DNA of 64,000 bases from Superficieibacter electus (GCF_002915575.1 NZ_PQGD01000003.1:124001-188000); one strand, 5' to 3'. Positions 1 through 9,850 are shown, numbered from the stretch's first letter. The notes: generated from the letters alone by a model not told the origin. Numbers and translations are program-made.

Positions 1-291
1 CATAACGCGACATTTGATCATAGCTTTATGATGGCTGCCGCCGAGCGTGCTTCGCTGAAGCGTAACCCTTTCCACCCATTTGTCACTTTTGATACCGCTT
101 CGCTTAGCGGATTAGCACTTGGACAAACCGTTCTCTCTAAAGCCTGTACAGCTGCTGGTCTCAACTTTGACAGTACTCAGGCCCATTCCGCACTGTATGA
201 TACGCAACAAACCGCGCTACTATTTTGCGAGATCGTTAACCGCTGGAAACGCCTTGGCGGCTGGCCGCTTCCTTTGGTCAGCGAGCAATAG
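1..291 (+). CDS. rnt: RNase T, C-terminal part (cut by window start)
   Basis: The reading frame is open from the first base and ends at TAG 289-291, giving the last 96 residues of a DEDD-family 3'-5' exoribonuclease. RNase T trims the 3' CCA end of tRNA and matures 5S, 23S and other stable RNAs as a dimer. Two of the family's active-site motifs are visible: HNATFDHSF, which carries the third acidic residue, and HSALYD, which carries the general-base His and last Asp. The two N-terminal acidic residues lie outside the window. The C-terminal [12 protein letters not shown] block matches the E. coli protein. Gene context (rnt then convergent grxD) is the standard enterobacterial order. Confidence 0.97.
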   Translation, partial: HNATFDHSFMMAAAERASLKRNPFHPFVTFDTASLSGLALGQTVLSKACTAAGLNFDSTQAHSALYDTQQTALLFCEIVNRWKRLGGWPLPLVSEQ

Positions 292-295
292 CGAT

Positions 296-323
296 AAAAA
301 AAGCGACTCAGCGTCGCTTTTTT
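296..323. terminator. Bidirectional terminator between rnt and grxD
   Basis: The stem AAGCGAC/GTCGCTT is flanked by an A-run on the left and a T-run on the right, so it can terminate transcription from both convergent genes. Confidence 0.85.
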
Positions 324-338
324 ATTTTCCGGTAACCC

Positions 339-686
339 TTACTGGGCGTCAGAACCATCGGTGGCATGTTTTGCAGCCGTCTCTTTGATCAGAGACTGAA
401 GCTCACCGCGCTGATACATCTCAATAATGATATCGCAGCCGCCAACCAGTTCACCATCGACCCAAAGTTGCGGGAACGTCGGCCAGTTAGCATATTGCGG
501 CAACTCTGCGCGGATATCCGGATTCTGCAGGATATCCACATAGGCGAAACGCTCACCACAGGCTGACAGCGCCTGAACCGCCTGCGCCGAGAAACCACAG
601 CTCGGTAATTTTGGTGACCCTTTCATGTACAGCAGGATCGGGTTCTCAGCGATTTGGCGCTGGATTTTTTCAATTGTCGTACTCAT
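339..686 (-). CDS. grxD: Monothiol glutaredoxin Grx4
   Basis: This 115-residue protein has the CGFS active site (Cys30) of monothiol glutaredoxins. These bind a glutathione-coordinated [2Fe-2S] cluster and pass Fe-S clusters to acceptors, often with a BolA partner. The motifs WPTFPQLWVDGELVGGCD and the preceding K-G-S-P loop are the glutathione-binding surface. An in-frame ATG exists two codons upstream (690-692), but the AGGAAG ribosome-binding sequence abuts it. The ATG at 684-686 has proper spacing and gives the length usual for E. coli GrxD. It is convergent with rnt and divergent from mepH. Confidence 0.96.
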   Translation of the reverse strand: MSTTIEKIQRQIAENPILLYMKGSPKLPSCGFSAQAVQALSACGERFAYVDILQNPDIRAELPQYANWPTFPQLWVDGELVGGCDIIIEMYQRGELQSLIKETAAKHATDGSDAQ

Positions 687-930
687 TGTCATGCTTCCTT
701 AACTTCTTTTACGGCAGTAGTCTGACATTGTAGCGTTTAAGACCCCTGACCGAAAATAACATTTTATTCACTCGTCAGTATTGTATCGTCTGAAGCCTGA
801 AGATGCTTTATCAATACGTTTTTATTATTTGCCACATTAATTAATCGCGTCAATTGCACACATTTCGCACCATCGAGGATGTTTTTTTTGCGCCAGGTAA
901 CGAATCGCTATCATTGATGCAAAAAGACTA

Positions 931-960
931 TTAACTTTCTGGCTTTTTATGCATTAGAAT
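931..960 (+). promoter_or_regulatory. Candidate mepH promoter in the grxD-mepH intergenic region
   Basis: The 339-base divergent intergenic region 687-1025 contains no gene that I can support. A plausible sigma70 pair, TTAACT (931-936) and TAGAAT (955-960) with 18-base spacing, points toward mepH. The grxD promoter was not pinned down. Confidence 0.35.
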
Positions 961-1025
961 CGACAGGATTTTTGTCATCATCCGCAGGTATCCCGGTATG
1001 CCTGCCCGAATCAGGGGAATGCTCA

Positions 1026-1835
1026 GTGGCGCGGATCAATAACGTCTCAATCACGCTCTGTGCTTTACTGTTTACATCGCTTGCTTTTACTCCACTTGCT
1101 CAGGCCTCTGAGCAGGCGAGAGCGTCTGCCGTACAAAAAACGCATCTGGTTAAAACGTCGGAACACAAAAACAACGCTAAAACGAACAGTAAAAAATCCA
1201 GCAAAAACGCGACTAAAACAGCGACAAAATCCAGCAAAAGCACCAGCAAGACCAAAACCAAAACCACCCTCACCTCCAGTAAATCCCGACGCGATAAGAC
1301 GAAACCGATGAAAACGGCGGCGGTGAAACTGGCAGATAAAAAATGTACGGTCCGCAAGGGTTACAAGAATAAATGCCTTAACGCCTCAGCCAAACCGCTG
1401 GCGTTGAGCGAAGTTCATAAAGCGCGGATGCAGAAAGCGCAAAAAACGGCCATGTCTAAGTTGATGAATCAGATTGGTAAGCCGTATCACTGGGGCGGGT
1501 CGTCTCCTCGTACCGGCTTTGATTGCAGCGGTCTGGTTTATTACGCTTATAAAGATCTGGTTAAGTTCCAGATCCCACGAACGGCAAACGAGATGTATCA
1601 CCTGCGTGATGCCGCACCAATCGAACGTAGTAGTCTGGAAAGCGGCGATTTGGTCTTTTTCCGCACACAGGGCCGGGGCACTGCCGATCACGTAGGTGTT
1701 TATGTGGGTAACGGTAAATTTATTCAGTCACCCCGTAGCGGTCAGGATATTCAAATCTCCTCATTAAGTGAAGATTATTGGGTTCGCCATTATGTTGGCG
1801 CTCGTCGGGTAATGACGCCTAAAACCATCCGCTAA
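1026..1835 (+). CDS. mepH: Murein DD-endopeptidase MepH (NlpC/P60)
   Basis: This 269-residue exported endopeptidase cleaves D-Ala-mDAP cross-links to let new peptidoglycan be inserted. The start is the GTG at 1026, preceded by AGGGGA, because it opens directly into a signal peptide (ARINNVSITLCALLF..., cleavage near QAS-E) and matches the E. coli start. Residues about 35-110 are a low-complexity Lys/Ser/Thr-rich linker. The NlpC/P60 domain fills the C-terminal half, with catalytic Cys167 in FDCSGLVYYAY and His222 in DHVGVYVG. The linker differs from E. coli far more than the catalytic domain does. Formerly called ydhO. Confidence 0.94.
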   Translation: MARINNVSITLCALLFTSLAFTPLAQASEQARASAVQKTHLVKTSEHKNNAKTNSKKSSKNATKTATKSSKSTSKTKTKTTLTSSKSRRDKTKPMKTAAVKLADKKCTVRKGYKNKCLNASAKPLALSEVHKARMQKAQKTAMSKLMNQIGKPYHWGGSSPRTGFDCSGLVYYAYKDLVKFQIPRTANEMYHLRDAAPIERSSLESGDLVFFRTQGRGTADHVGVYVGNGKFIQSPRSGQDIQISSLSEDYWVRHYVGARRVMTPKTIR

Positions 1836-1839
1836 TCGT

Positions 1840-1866
1840 TATCCTGCTGTGAAAGCGGCAGGATAA
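1840..1866 (+). terminator. Hairpin after mepH
   Basis: ATCCTGC and GCAGGAT pair around a short loop just after the mepH stop, followed by a T-rich stretch. Confidence 0.65.
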
Positions 1867-1954
1867 TTCTTCTTCTGCCCTCTCCGTTAATTTGTTAATA
1901 TAACCATGATTATTATGTGGATATTAGGTTATCAAAATTAAAAAGGAGCATGCA

Positions 1955-2536
1955 ATGTCGTTCGAATTACCTGCGTTACCGTATGCAAAAGACGCGCTTG
2001 AGCCGCACATTTCTGCAGAGACCCTGACTTACCATCACGGCAAACATCACCAGACCTACGTCACTAATCTCAACAATCTTATTGAGGGTACAGAATGGCA
2101 AAATAAATCGCTGGAGAATATTGTCCGTCATGCTGAGGGCGGAATTTTCAACAATGCGGCGCAGGTCTGGAACCACACCTTTTACTGGAACTGTCTTGCC
2201 CCAGCGGCAGGCAGTGAACCAACGGATGCGCTGGCTGAGGCACTTACTCAGGCTTTTGGCAGCGTCGCGGAGTTCAAAAGGCGGTTTACCGAAGCGGCGA
2301 TTAAAAACTTTGGTGCCGGATGGACATGGCTGGTAAAAAAAGCGGACGGTAGTCTGGCAATTGTTTCAACCTCTAACGCGGGCACTCCGTTGACCACGGG
2401 TGACACCCCCTTGCTCACCGTCGATGTGTGGGAACACGCCTATTATATCGATTATCGCAACGCCCGCCCCGGTTATCTTGAGCACTTCTGGGCGCTGGTA
2501 AACTGGCCTTTTGTGGCTAAAAACCTGGCTGCCTGA
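1955..2536 (+). CDS. sodB: Iron superoxide dismutase
   Basis: This 193-residue cytoplasmic Fe-SOD converts superoxide to hydrogen peroxide and oxygen. The four metal ligands are present: His27 (TYHHGKHH), His74 (WNHTFYW), and Asp157 and His161 in DVWEHAYY. The ATG at 1955 follows a strong AAGGAG ribosome-binding site. In E. coli sodB mRNA is destabilised by the sRNA RyhB under iron starvation. The AT-rich leader here is compatible with that, but pairing was not demonstrated. Monocistronic, with its own hairpin downstream. Confidence 0.98.
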   Translation: MSFELPALPYAKDALEPHISAETLTYHHGKHHQTYVTNLNNLIEGTEWQNKSLENIVRHAEGGIFNNAAQVWNHTFYWNCLAPAAGSEPTDALAEALTQAFGSVAEFKRRFTEAAIKNFGAGWTWLVKKADGSLAIVSTSNAGTPLTTGDTPLLTVDVWEHAYYIDYRNARPGYLEHFWALVNWPFVAKNLAA

Positions 2537-2543
2537 GGTCCTG

Positions 2544-2567
2544 TGCAGAAGGCTTACGCCTTCTGCA
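2544..2567. terminator. Terminator between sodB and ydhP
   Basis: A perfect 10-bp stem (TGCAGAAGGC/GCCTTCTGCA) with a TTAC loop lies between the convergent genes. Confidence 0.75.
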
Positions 2568-2574
2568 TGGTTTA

Positions 2575-3741
2575 TTACTGGCTAATGCACGTCTCGTGTG
2601 CTGATCGTCGTGCACACACTATTACCAGCAGCAGCGCCAGACCCGCGATAATCGCCCCCATGACCGGTACAAAGCTGTACCCCAGACCGCCGGAGATTAC
2701 CGCCGCGCCCGCCATCGCCCCCAACGCATTGCCCAGATTAAATGCGCCAATATTTACTGAAGATGAGAGTCCCGGCGCTTCGCTGGCTACCCGCATGACA
2801 CGCATCTGAAGCGGGGGCACAATAGCAAAGGTCGCGGTTCCCCAGATCAGCATACTTAGCGCAGCCCCTGCTTCGTTACGCGCCAGAAGTGGGATCGCCA
2901 GCATAATCGCCATTAATAACAGCAGAAAACCTTTCAGAGTCGCATTGACCGACCTGTCAGCAAATTTACCGCCGAGATAATTACCGATGGAAAACCCAAC
3001 GCCGACCAGCACGAGCATCGCGGTGATAAAGAGTGGTGTTGCAGAAGCCAGACTATGCAGAACCGGGGCAATATAGGTGTAGAGCGTAAACATGGCCCCT
3101 GCTCCCAGTACAGTCGTTAACAACGCGCTGAGAACCTGGGGACGCATCAGCACAGACAGTTCCTGACGCACATTTGGCCGTACGCCGGCGCTGCCTTTTG
3201 GCAGCGAGAACCACAGACTCAGCATGGCAATGACGCCCAGCCCTGCGGTCGCAAAAAAAGACATCCGCCAGCCAATGGCTTCGCCCAGCCAGGTTGCTGC
3301 CGGAACGCCACCAATGTTGGCGATGGTTAATCCCATAAACATAGTGGCAACTGCGCTGGCCTGTTTATGTTTCGCCACCAGACTCGCGGCCACAACCGAT
3401 CCGAGACCAAAAAACGCGCCATGATTGAGGCTGGTGACAATGCGGGACAGTAGTAGTGTGGTGTAATCCGGGGATAGTGCTGAAAGCACATTACCCAGAG
3501 TAAATATCGCCATCAGAAAAACCAGCGCATGTCGGCGGGCACGGTGCGAGAGTAATAACGTCATGATCGGCGCACCGACCATAACGCCCACCGCATAAGC
3601 GCTAATTAACATCCCTGCGGTCGGAATAGAAACATCAACGCCTCTGGCAATGGTTGGCAGTAGCCCCATCGGGGAAAACTCGGTGGTTCCAATGCCAAAC
3701 GCACCGATAGCCAGCGCCAGCAGGGGAAAATTAACTTTCAT
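2575..3741 (-). CDS. ydhP: MFS transporter YdhP (DHA1 arabinose-efflux-like)
   Basis: This 388-residue inner-membrane protein has about 12 predicted transmembrane helices. The N-terminus (FPLLALAIGAFGIGTTEFSPMGLLP) and the VAHKHKQASAVATMFMGL-like loop match the AraJ/YdhP group of MFS efflux permeases. No substrate can be read from the sequence. It is transcribed away from purR with the tiny cydH gene between them. Full length compared with E. coli YdhP. Confidence 0.9.
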   Translation of the reverse strand: MKVNFPLLALAIGAFGIGTTEFSPMGLLPTIARGVDVSIPTAGMLISAYAVGVMVGAPIMTLLLSHRARRHALVFLMAIFTLGNVLSALSPDYTTLLLSRIVTSLNHGAFFGLGSVVAASLVAKHKQASAVATMFMGLTIANIGGVPAATWLGEAIGWRMSFFATAGLGVIAMLSLWFSLPKGSAGVRPNVRQELSVLMRPQVLSALLTTVLGAGAMFTLYTYIAPVLHSLASATPLFITAMLVLVGVGFSIGNYLGGKFADRSVNATLKGFLLLLMAIMLAIPLLARNEAGAALSMLIWGTATFAIVPPLQMRVMRVASEAPGLSSSVNIGAFNLGNALGAMAGAAVISGGLGYSFVPVMGAIIAGLALLLVIVCARRSAHETCISQ

Positions 3742-3907
3742 GAACAGACTCCGTTTTAGCCGTTATCACCACGACACGACAAAAAGAAGTCAAAAGCATG
3801 ACATCAATCACAAAAAAACAAAAGTGAATGAAAACGCAAAAGAGTTTTGCAATTTGGTGAAAAATCAGCAAAAACGGTGTGAGGGAGAGAGTTCTCCCCC
3901 GGATAAA

Positions 3908-3997
3908 TCAGTGTAATACCGCAACCAGACCGCTTGCCACGATCAGACCGAGCACAATAATGGTGGTTACCAGAGAAAACTTAAGATCGGTACTCAT
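3908..3997 (-). CDS. cydH: Cytochrome bd-I accessory subunit CydH (YnhF)
   Basis: This 29-codon gene starts MSTDLKFSLVTTIIVLG and is one transmembrane helix. It matches E. coli YnhF almost residue for residue (inferred from memory), including the short ALH/VLH-type end. YnhF was identified in cryo-EM structures of cytochrome bd-I as an extra small subunit (CydH, also called CydY) that blocks an oxygen channel near haem b595. It is encoded far from cydAB, as in E. coli. A ribosome-binding site (AAGGAG) sits upstream of the ATG on the minus strand. Confidence 0.93.
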   Translation of the reverse strand: MSTDLKFSLVTTIIVLGLIVASGLVAVLH

Positions 3998-4234
3998 CAA
4001 TTTTTACTCCTTGTTATACCCTTGTGAAAAGTGAGCCTGTTCATTTTTACACACTTGACGGTGAAAATCTTGCAGGATTTAGATTGATATACATTTTTTC
4101 GCTTTCACTTTTCATCAGGATCGGCCAAAATTCCACGCTTAATAATAAGCGTACCAGCCATTGACCCCCCACCTGACCAGTGTCGTTTTCCCGACCTACA
4201 AGCAATGACAAAAAATTGCGCCAGGGGTGTATAA

Positions 4235-4250
4235 AGGCAAACGTTTACCC
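4235..4250 (+). promoter_or_regulatory. PurR operator O1 upstream of purR
   Basis: AGGCAAACGTTTACCC matches the PurR half-site palindrome (core GCAAACGTTT) and sits just before the gene, as the autoregulatory operator of E. coli purR does. The rest of the 296-base cydH-purR intergenic region shows no gene. Confidence 0.85.
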
Positions 4251-4293
4251 TCCCATTTGCAGGCGTTCAGGCCAGGGTCCGGAGTAAGATTTA

Positions 4294-5319
4294 ATGGCAA
4301 CAATTAAAGATGTCGCGAAACGCGCAAACGTTTCCACTACAACTGTGTCACACGTGATCAACAAAACCCGTTTTGTTGCTGAAGATACGCGTAATGCGGT
4401 GTGGGCGGCAATTAAAGAACTTCACTATTCTCCAAGCGCCGTCGCACGGAGCCTGAAGGTCAACCATACTAAGTCCATTGGACTGCTGGCAACCAGCAGC
4501 GAAGCTGCCTATTTTGCCGAAATCATTGAAGCGGTAGAAAAAAGCTGTTTCCAGAAAGGCTATACCCTGATCCTCGGCAACGCCTGGAATGATATCGAAA
4601 AACAGCGTGCTTACCTGTCCATGATGGCGCAAAAACGCGTCGATGGGTTATTGGTTATGTGTTCAGAATATCCTGAATCGCTTTTAAGTATGCTGGAAGA
4701 GTATCGCCACATTCCTATGGTGGTAATGGACTGGGGCGAATCCAAAGCCGATTTCACCGATTCAGTGATTGATAACGCCTTTAAAGGGGGTTATATGGCC
4801 GGGCGCTATCTCATTGAGCGCGGCCATCGTGACATCGGTATTATTCCCGGACCACTGGAACGTAATACCGGTGCCGGACGGCTGGCCGGGTTTATGAAAG
4901 CGATGGAAGAGACGCAGGTAAGCGTTCCGCCACAGTGGATCGTTCAGGGTGATTTTGAGCCGGAATCCGGCTATCAGGCCATGCAGCAAATCCTTAATCA
5001 GCCTCAACGCCCGACGGCCGTCTTTTGCGGCGGGGATATCATGGCGATGGGTGCGCTCTGCGCCGCCGATGAAATGGGCCTGCGCGTGCCACAGGATATT
5101 TCGGTGATCGGATATGATAATGTGCGTAATGCGCGTTTCTTTACCCCCGCCCTGACCACTATCCACCAGCCGAAAGATTCGCTGGGCGAAGCGGCCTTTA
5201 ATACCCTGCTGGACCGTATTGTGAATAAGCGCGTGGAGTCAAAATCGATTGAGGTCCATCCTCGCCTGATTGAGCGCCGTTCGGTAGCCGACGGTCCATT
5301 CCTCGATTATCGCCGTTAA
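4294..5319 (+). CDS. purR: Purine repressor PurR (LacI family)
   Basis: This 341-residue repressor uses hypoxanthine or guanine as corepressor and controls purine and pyrimidine nucleotide synthesis genes. The N-terminal helix-turn-helix ([22 protein letters not shown]) is followed by the hinge helix ([14 protein letters not shown]) and the periplasmic-binding-protein-like effector domain, residues about 60-330. Length equals the E. coli protein. Two PurR boxes, one upstream and one within codons 10-15, indicate autoregulation. Confidence 0.98.
   Translation: MATIKDVAKRANVSTTTVSHVINKTRFVAEDTRNAVWAAIKELHYSPSAVARSLKVNHTKSIGLLATSSEAAYFAEIIEAVEKSCFQKGYTLILGNAWNDIEKQRAYLSMMAQKRVDGLLVMCSEYPESLLSMLEEYRHIPMVVMDWGESKADFTDSVIDNAFKGGYMAGRYLIERGHRDIGIIPGPLERNTGAGRLAGFMKAMEETQVSVPPQWIVQGDFEPESGYQAMQQILNQPQRPTAVFCGGDIMAMGALCAADEMGLRVPQDISVIGYDNVRNARFFTPALTTIHQPKDSLGEAAFNTLLDRIVNKRVESKSIEVHPRLIERRSVADGPFLDYRR
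4322..4337 (+). promoter_or_regulatory. Intragenic PurR operator O2
   Basis: GCGCAAACGTTTCCAC, inside the helix-turn-helix codons of purR, matches the PurR consensus. It corresponds to the second, intragenic operator known in E. coli purR. Confidence 0.75.
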
Positions 5320-5320
5320 G

Positions 5321-6250
5321 TCAGCCAGCGGGAACCGGTCCCTCCGGGTCCCGCAACCATTCTTTGTTCAAAGTTTCGCTGTCCCCCAGGTATTCCAGCA
5401 GCCATCCCAGCGCGGGTGAAACATCGCTTTGTTGCCAGGTTAAACAACATGCCGCATCAGGAAAAGGGTTCTCCAGAATGAGCGACGCCCATTGCCCCGA
5501 GTTTATCCATGGTCTGGCAAAATGTGATGGCACCATCGCTGCACATAATCCTGCCGAGATGCATGTTGCCGATGACTCCCAGTCTGGTACCACGACCCGC
5601 TTCTGGTTATCCAGCAACCAGGTCGTACGTTTGGGTAACGAGCGAGAAGTATCTTCTCGCACCAGCGAAGGCCAGTTGCGCAACGCATCGTCGCTCAACG
5701 GTCCCGCCTGTTTCGCCAGCGGATGGTCGCAGGCCACCACACAATCCCAGCTCAGCATGCCCATATCGCGAAACGCGTAGCGTCCCCCCACAGGGATCGC
5801 CTGCGTTGCCCCAATCGCCAGCTCAACCCGGCCATCTGCCAGCGCATCCCACACCCCATTAAATACTTCCTGAAAGACTATCAATTCGACATCAGGAAAA
5901 TGGCGATAGAAATCAACAATCATTTGGCGGGTTCGTTCCGGCCTGACGATGTTATCAACGGCAATCGGCAATTGGCTACGCCAGCCATTAGCGATCTGTT
6001 GACACTGCTGTCGGGTGATCAGCATTTTTTTGATAACAGAGCGCCCTTCTTTTAAAAACCAGCTGCCTGCCGGGGTGAGCTCCACATCGCGATGACGCCG
6101 CGCAAACAGAGGAACGCCCAGCCACTCTTCCATTTGCCGCACCGTATAACTGATTGCAGATGGCACCCTATGCAGTTCCTGCGCGGCTGCGCTAAAGCTA
6201 CCATTCCGGGCTACCGCATCAATCACTTCAAGTGAATATTCTGACCACAT
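5321..6250 (-). CDS. punR: LysR-type regulator PunR (YdhB)
   Basis: This 309-residue LysR regulator has the winged helix-turn-helix in residues 1-60 (MWSEYSLEVIDAVARNGSFS, then VPSAISYTVRQMEEW) and a type 2 periplasmic-binding effector domain after residue 90. The start at 6250 was chosen over an upstream in-frame start because it matches the E. coli N-terminus. In E. coli the protein activates the divergent neighbour punC for purine nucleoside uptake. The same divergent pairing is kept here. It is convergent with purR, with one base between the stop codons. Confidence 0.92.
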   Translation of the reverse strand: MWSEYSLEVIDAVARNGSFSAAAQELHRVPSAISYTVRQMEEWLGVPLFARRHRDVELTPAGSWFLKEGRSVIKKMLITRQQCQQIANGWRSQLPIAVDNIVRPERTRQMIVDFYRHFPDVELIVFQEVFNGVWDALADGRVELAIGATQAIPVGGRYAFRDMGMLSWDCVVACDHPLAKQAGPLSDDALRNWPSLVREDTSRSLPKRTTWLLDNQKRVVVPDWESSATCISAGLCAAMVPSHFARPWINSGQWASLILENPFPDAACCLTWQQSDVSPALGWLLEYLGDSETLNKEWLRDPEGPVPAG

Positions 6251-6359
6251 TTTATGCCTGCAAATTTTTTGATAACACCACGCAAATATTAGCGTTTCAC
6301 AAGCCACAATGCACTGCCTACACTTTCCCGCCTGTCATCTGCGTCTAAAGAGAATATTT

Positions 6360-7556
6360 ATGCAGCCTGGAAAAGGGTTTCTGGTCTGGCTCGCCGGATT
6401 AAGCGTGCTGGGATTTTTGGCCACCGATATGTACCTGCCCGCCTTTGCGGTGATTCAGCAGGATCTTAATACGCCGGCCGCTGCGGTCAGCGCCAGCCTG
6501 AGTTTGTTTCTGGCGGGTTTTGCCCTGGCTCAGCTCATTTGGGGACCGCTATCGGATCGTTTTGGTCGTCGCCCGGTGTTACTCGCCGGGCTGAGTATTT
6601 TTGCGGCGGGTTGCCTGGGCATGCTGTGGGTCAAGGATGCCACGATGCTACTGGTATTACGCTTTGTCCAGGCCGCAGGCGTCTGTGCCGCTGCGGTAAC
6701 CTGGCAGGCGATGGTCACCGATTATTATCCGGCACAGCGGGTGAATCGTATCTTCGCCACTATCATGCCGTTGGTCGGACTCTCGCCGGCGCTGGCTCCT
6801 TTGCTCGGCAGCTGGATACTGACGCATTTTGACTGGCAGGCTATTTTTGCCACCTTATTTATTATTACCCTTATTCTGATGCTACCAGCGCTGCGCCTGA
6901 AGCCCGCTGCGGCCAAAAAACAGGAAAGCGCTCCTGCGCTGACGTTCGCCACGCTACTACGCTCGCGCTTATATGTTGGCAATGTGTTGATTTATGCCGC
7001 CTGCTCGGCCAGTTTCTTTGCCTGGTTAACCGGCTCGCCCTTTATTCTCAGTGAAATGGGTTATGGTCCGGCGGTGATTGGTCTGAGTTACGTTCCGCAG
7101 ACAATAGCATTTCTGGCAGGGGGTTACGGTTGTCGTTCAGCTTTGCAAAAATGGCAGGGTCAGCAGTTATTACCCTGGCTGTTAAGCCTCTATGCGTTAA
7201 GTGTGGTTGCAACCTGGGGCACAGGGCTGCTCGGCGGTGTCTCGCTGACAGCGCTGTTAATTCCTTTCTGCGTGATGGCGATGGCGAACGGCGCAATATA
7301 CCCGATCGTTGTCGCTCAGGCTTTGCGTCCCTTTCCTCAGGCAACGGGCCGCGCCGCCGCGCTACAAAATACGTTGCAGCTTGGATTGTGCTTTCTGGCA
7401 AGCCTCGGTGTGTCCTGGCTGGTGGCGACCCCGCTGTTAACCACCACCAGCGTCATGCTGGTAACAGTACTGCTGGCAGGCTCAGGCTACCGAATGCAAC
7501 AGACGGCGCAAGCAATAAGAACATCGGAGGCTAACAAGACGCAGGCAGGTCAGTGA
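6360..7556 (+). CDS. punC: Purine nucleoside MFS transporter PunC (YdhC)
   Basis: This 398-residue Bcr/CflA-type MFS permease has about 12 membrane helices. The conserved loop 2-3 motif ([16 protein letters not shown]) is present at about residues 60-75. The ATG at 6360 matches E. coli YdhC ([20 protein letters not shown]). The longer open frame to 6309 would overlap the punR promoter region. E. coli PunC is reported to import purine nucleosides such as adenosine under PunR control. This is family knowledge, not shown by the sequence. Confidence 0.9.
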   Translation: MQPGKGFLVWLAGLSVLGFLATDMYLPAFAVIQQDLNTPAAAVSASLSLFLAGFALAQLIWGPLSDRFGRRPVLLAGLSIFAAGCLGMLWVKDATMLLVLRFVQAAGVCAAAVTWQAMVTDYYPAQRVNRIFATIMPLVGLSPALAPLLGSWILTHFDWQAIFATLFIITLILMLPALRLKPAAAKKQESAPALTFATLLRSRLYVGNVLIYAACSASFFAWLTGSPFILSEMGYGPAVIGLSYVPQTIAFLAGGYGCRSALQKWQGQQLLPWLLSLYALSVVATWGTGLLGGVSLTALLIPFCVMAMANGAIYPIVVAQALRPFPQATGRAAALQNTLQLGLCFLASLGVSWLVATPLLTTTSVMLVTVLLAGSGYRMQQTAQAIRTSEANKTQAGQ

Positions 7557-7834
7557 CGAGTGATTAGCATGCTAACATTTTTGTATTGAATCAGCCGGTT
7601 TGGCGTCCTATACTCATTCTCGTTACCTCATAACTACAATAAAACCAGAATTATTTAACGGGTGATGGATCTCACCCGTTTCCACCACGGACGGCATTTC
7701 GGTAAGGGTACTCTCCCTTCCTCTGTTTCTACGTCGGATAGCAGGCTTACGGAGTTTCCGTAAGATTTCTCACAATCCAAAATAGCATCTACGCTGTTTT
7801 AAGGTTCTGATCACATACGCGTGATGGAGAAGCT

Positions 7835-8983
7835 ATGAGTTCATCGTGTATAGAAGACGTTAGCATACCGGACGACGACTGGTATCGCATTACTAATGAG
7901 TTGTTGAGCCGTGCGGGGATTGCGATTAACGGTACCGCTCCTTATGATTTACGGATTAAAAATCCGCATTTCTTTAAGCGTGTGCTGCAGGAAGGCTCGC
8001 TCGGTCTTGGCGAGAGTTATATGGACGGCTGGTGGGAATGTGATCGGCTGGATATTTTTTTCACCCGGGTCCTGCGTGCCGGACTGGAAAGCCAGCTACC
8101 GCATCATCTGAAAGACACGCTTCGCATCGCCGCGACCCGCCTGATTAATTTGCAAAGTAAAAAGCGCGCGTGGATTGTTGGCAAAGAACACTACGATCTC
8201 GGAAACGATCTGTTTACCCGCATGCTCGACCCGTATATGCAATATTCCTGTGGGTACTGGAAAGAGGCCGATAACCTGGTCGATGCCCAGCAAGCAAAAT
8301 TACAGCTTATTTGCGAAAAACTGCAGCTTGAGCCAGGCATGCGGGTACTGGATATTGGGTGTGGCTGGGGCGGTCTCGCCTCGTGGATGGCTAAACATTA
8401 CAAGGTTAGCGTGACCGGTGTGACCATTTCCGCCGAACAGCAAAAACTGGCCCAGGCACGCTGCGCGGGGCTTGACGTTACCGTTCTGCTTCAGGATTAT
8501 CGCGATTTGGATGACCAGTTCGATCGTATTGTTTCCGTTGGCATGTTCGAGCATGTCGGGCCTAAAAACTACAAAACCTATTTTGAAGTCGTGGATCGTA
8601 ACCTCAAGCCGGATGGGTTATTCCTGTTGCATACTATTGGCTCGAAAAAAACTGATAATAATGTCGATCCGTGGATTGATAAATACATCTTCCCTAACGG
8701 CTGTTTACCTTCAGTGCGTCAAATAGCCATTGCCAGTGAAACCCATTTTATTATGGAAGACTGGCATAATTTTGGCGCTGATTATGACAAAACGCTGATG
8801 GCGTGGTTCGAGCGGTTTCAGGCTGCATGGCCCGACATTGCCGATAATTACTCTGAGCGCTTTAAGCGCATGTTCAGTTACTATCTGAATGCCTGCGCGG
8901 GCGCATTTCGTGCGCGGGATATTCAGCTCTGGCAGGTGGTTTTCTCGCGCGGCGTAGAAAATGGCTTACGTGTTGCCCGCTGA
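7835..8983 (+). CDS. cfa: Cyclopropane fatty acid synthase
   Basis: This 382-residue enzyme transfers a methylene group from S-adenosylmethionine to unsaturated acyl chains of membrane phospholipids. The SAM-binding glycine loop VLDIGCGWGG is at residues 171-180. The substrate-binding region YDLGNDLF and the C-terminal FSRGVENGLRVAR match E. coli Cfa. The 278-base upstream region is long and gene-free. In E. coli it carries a sigmaS promoter plus an upstream one whose leader is a target for sRNAs such as RydC, but these sites were not individually resolved here. Confidence 0.97.
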   Translation: MSSSCIEDVSIPDDDWYRITNELLSRAGIAINGTAPYDLRIKNPHFFKRVLQEGSLGLGESYMDGWWECDRLDIFFTRVLRAGLESQLPHHLKDTLRIAATRLINLQSKKRAWIVGKEHYDLGNDLFTRMLDPYMQYSCGYWKEADNLVDAQQAKLQLICEKLQLEPGMRVLDIGCGWGGLASWMAKHYKVSVTGVTISAEQQKLAQARCAGLDVTVLLQDYRDLDDQFDRIVSVGMFEHVGPKNYKTYFEVVDRNLKPDGLFLLHTIGSKKTDNNVDPWIDKYIFPNGCLPSVRQIAIASETHFIMEDWHNFGADYDKTLMAWFERFQAAWPDIADNYSERFKRMFSYYLNACAGAFRARDIQLWQVVFSRGVENGLRVAR

Positions 8984-8988
8984 TATAT

Positions 8989-9013
8989 AAAACCCCGGCA
9001 CGCCGGGGTTTTC
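8989..9013. terminator. Bidirectional terminator between cfa and ribC
   Basis: AAAACCCCGGC and GCCGGGGTTTT form a strong stem with A and T tails, serving both convergent genes. Confidence 0.9.
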
Positions 9014-9016
9014 CTC

Positions 9017-9655
9017 TTATTCCGCTTCTTTTTGCAATAGCGCGGCCTCACGGGCTGCCAGCACCCGTTCCACGGTATCTACCACCGCCTGCGTTTGTGG
9101 GTCGATTTCAATGTTAATCCGCTGTCCCAGTTTTTTTTGCCCAAGCGTAGTGCGCTGTAGTGTTTCCGGGATCAGATGCACGCAAAAACGGCTAGCCGTG
9201 ACTTCACCCACGGTCAGGCTAATACCATCAATGCCGATGAATCCTTTATACAGGATATATTTCATCAGCGTGGCATCCTGCAATTTAAACCAGATCTGCC
9301 GGTTATTTTCTGAAGTGATGATTTTCGACACTTCTGCCGTTGTTATAATATGGCCTGACATCAGATGCCCGCCAATTTCATCACTGAATTTTGCCGCCCG
9401 CTCGACGTTAACTTCATCACCCGGCTGTAAATCGCCCAGGTTAGTGATGCGCAGCGTTTCTTTCATTAAATCAAAACTGACGTGATTACCGTCGATCTCT
9501 GTCACTGTCAGGCAACAACCGTTGTGCGCTACCGACGCGCCCGTCTCCAGTCCTGCGAGCATATTGTCAGGCAGGGCCACAACGTGAGTTCGAAAATTGG
9601 GTTTCTCCTCGATGGACACGACTTTTGCCGTGCCCTGTACGATTCCAGTAAACAT
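9017..9655 (-). CDS. ribC: Riboflavin synthase alpha subunit
   Basis: This 212-residue protein dismutates two molecules of 6,7-dimethyl-8-ribityllumazine to riboflavin and a pyrimidinedione. It contains two tandem lumazine-binding domains, residues about 1-97 and 98-195, each with the GHLMSGHI or SLTVGEV-type signature. The start MFTGIVQG at 9655 is the conserved N-terminus. An upstream in-frame extension to 9769 is rejected because riboflavin synthases start at this motif, whose Phe2 is functionally important. E. coli nomenclature uses both ribC and ribE for this gene. Confidence 0.96.
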   Translation of the reverse strand: MFTGIVQGTAKVVSIEEKPNFRTHVVALPDNMLAGLETGASVAHNGCCLTVTEIDGNHVSFDLMKETLRITNLGDLQPGDEVNVERAAKFSDEIGGHLMSGHIITTAEVSKIITSENNRQIWFKLQDATLMKYILYKGFIGIDGISLTVGEVTASRFCVHLIPETLQRTTLGQKKLGQRINIEIDPQTQAVVDTVERVLAAREAALLQKEAE

Positions 9656-9826
9656 GCCATTAACTCCTGTATACGATAAAAACGGTCTTATCCCCGCTGT
9701 TCTGTCAGGCACAATAACAGGTGGAAAATAGCCTTGCCAGTGCGGAGTGTGCGCTATCGACGTTTTCACTGGCGTAATAATTAATCCTCGTTACAATAGC
9801 AGCATAACCTCTTGTTAATTCTTCTT

Positions 9827-9850
9827 GCTGCCATTTACGGCGGCTTTTTT
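9827..9850 (+). terminator. Terminator-like hairpin in the mdtK leader
   Basis: A 6-bp GC-rich stem (GCTGCC with GGCGGC, one G-U pair), loop ATTTAC, is followed at once by six T residues. It ends 36 bases before the mdtK start codon and is oriented to stop transcription entering mdtK. Possible attenuator; not shown to function. Confidence 0.55.

Noticed and set aside
1140-1330. Low-complexity A-rich stretch in mepH
   Set aside because: It encodes the Lys/Ser/Thr linker seen in MepH proteins; not a mobile or regulatory element.
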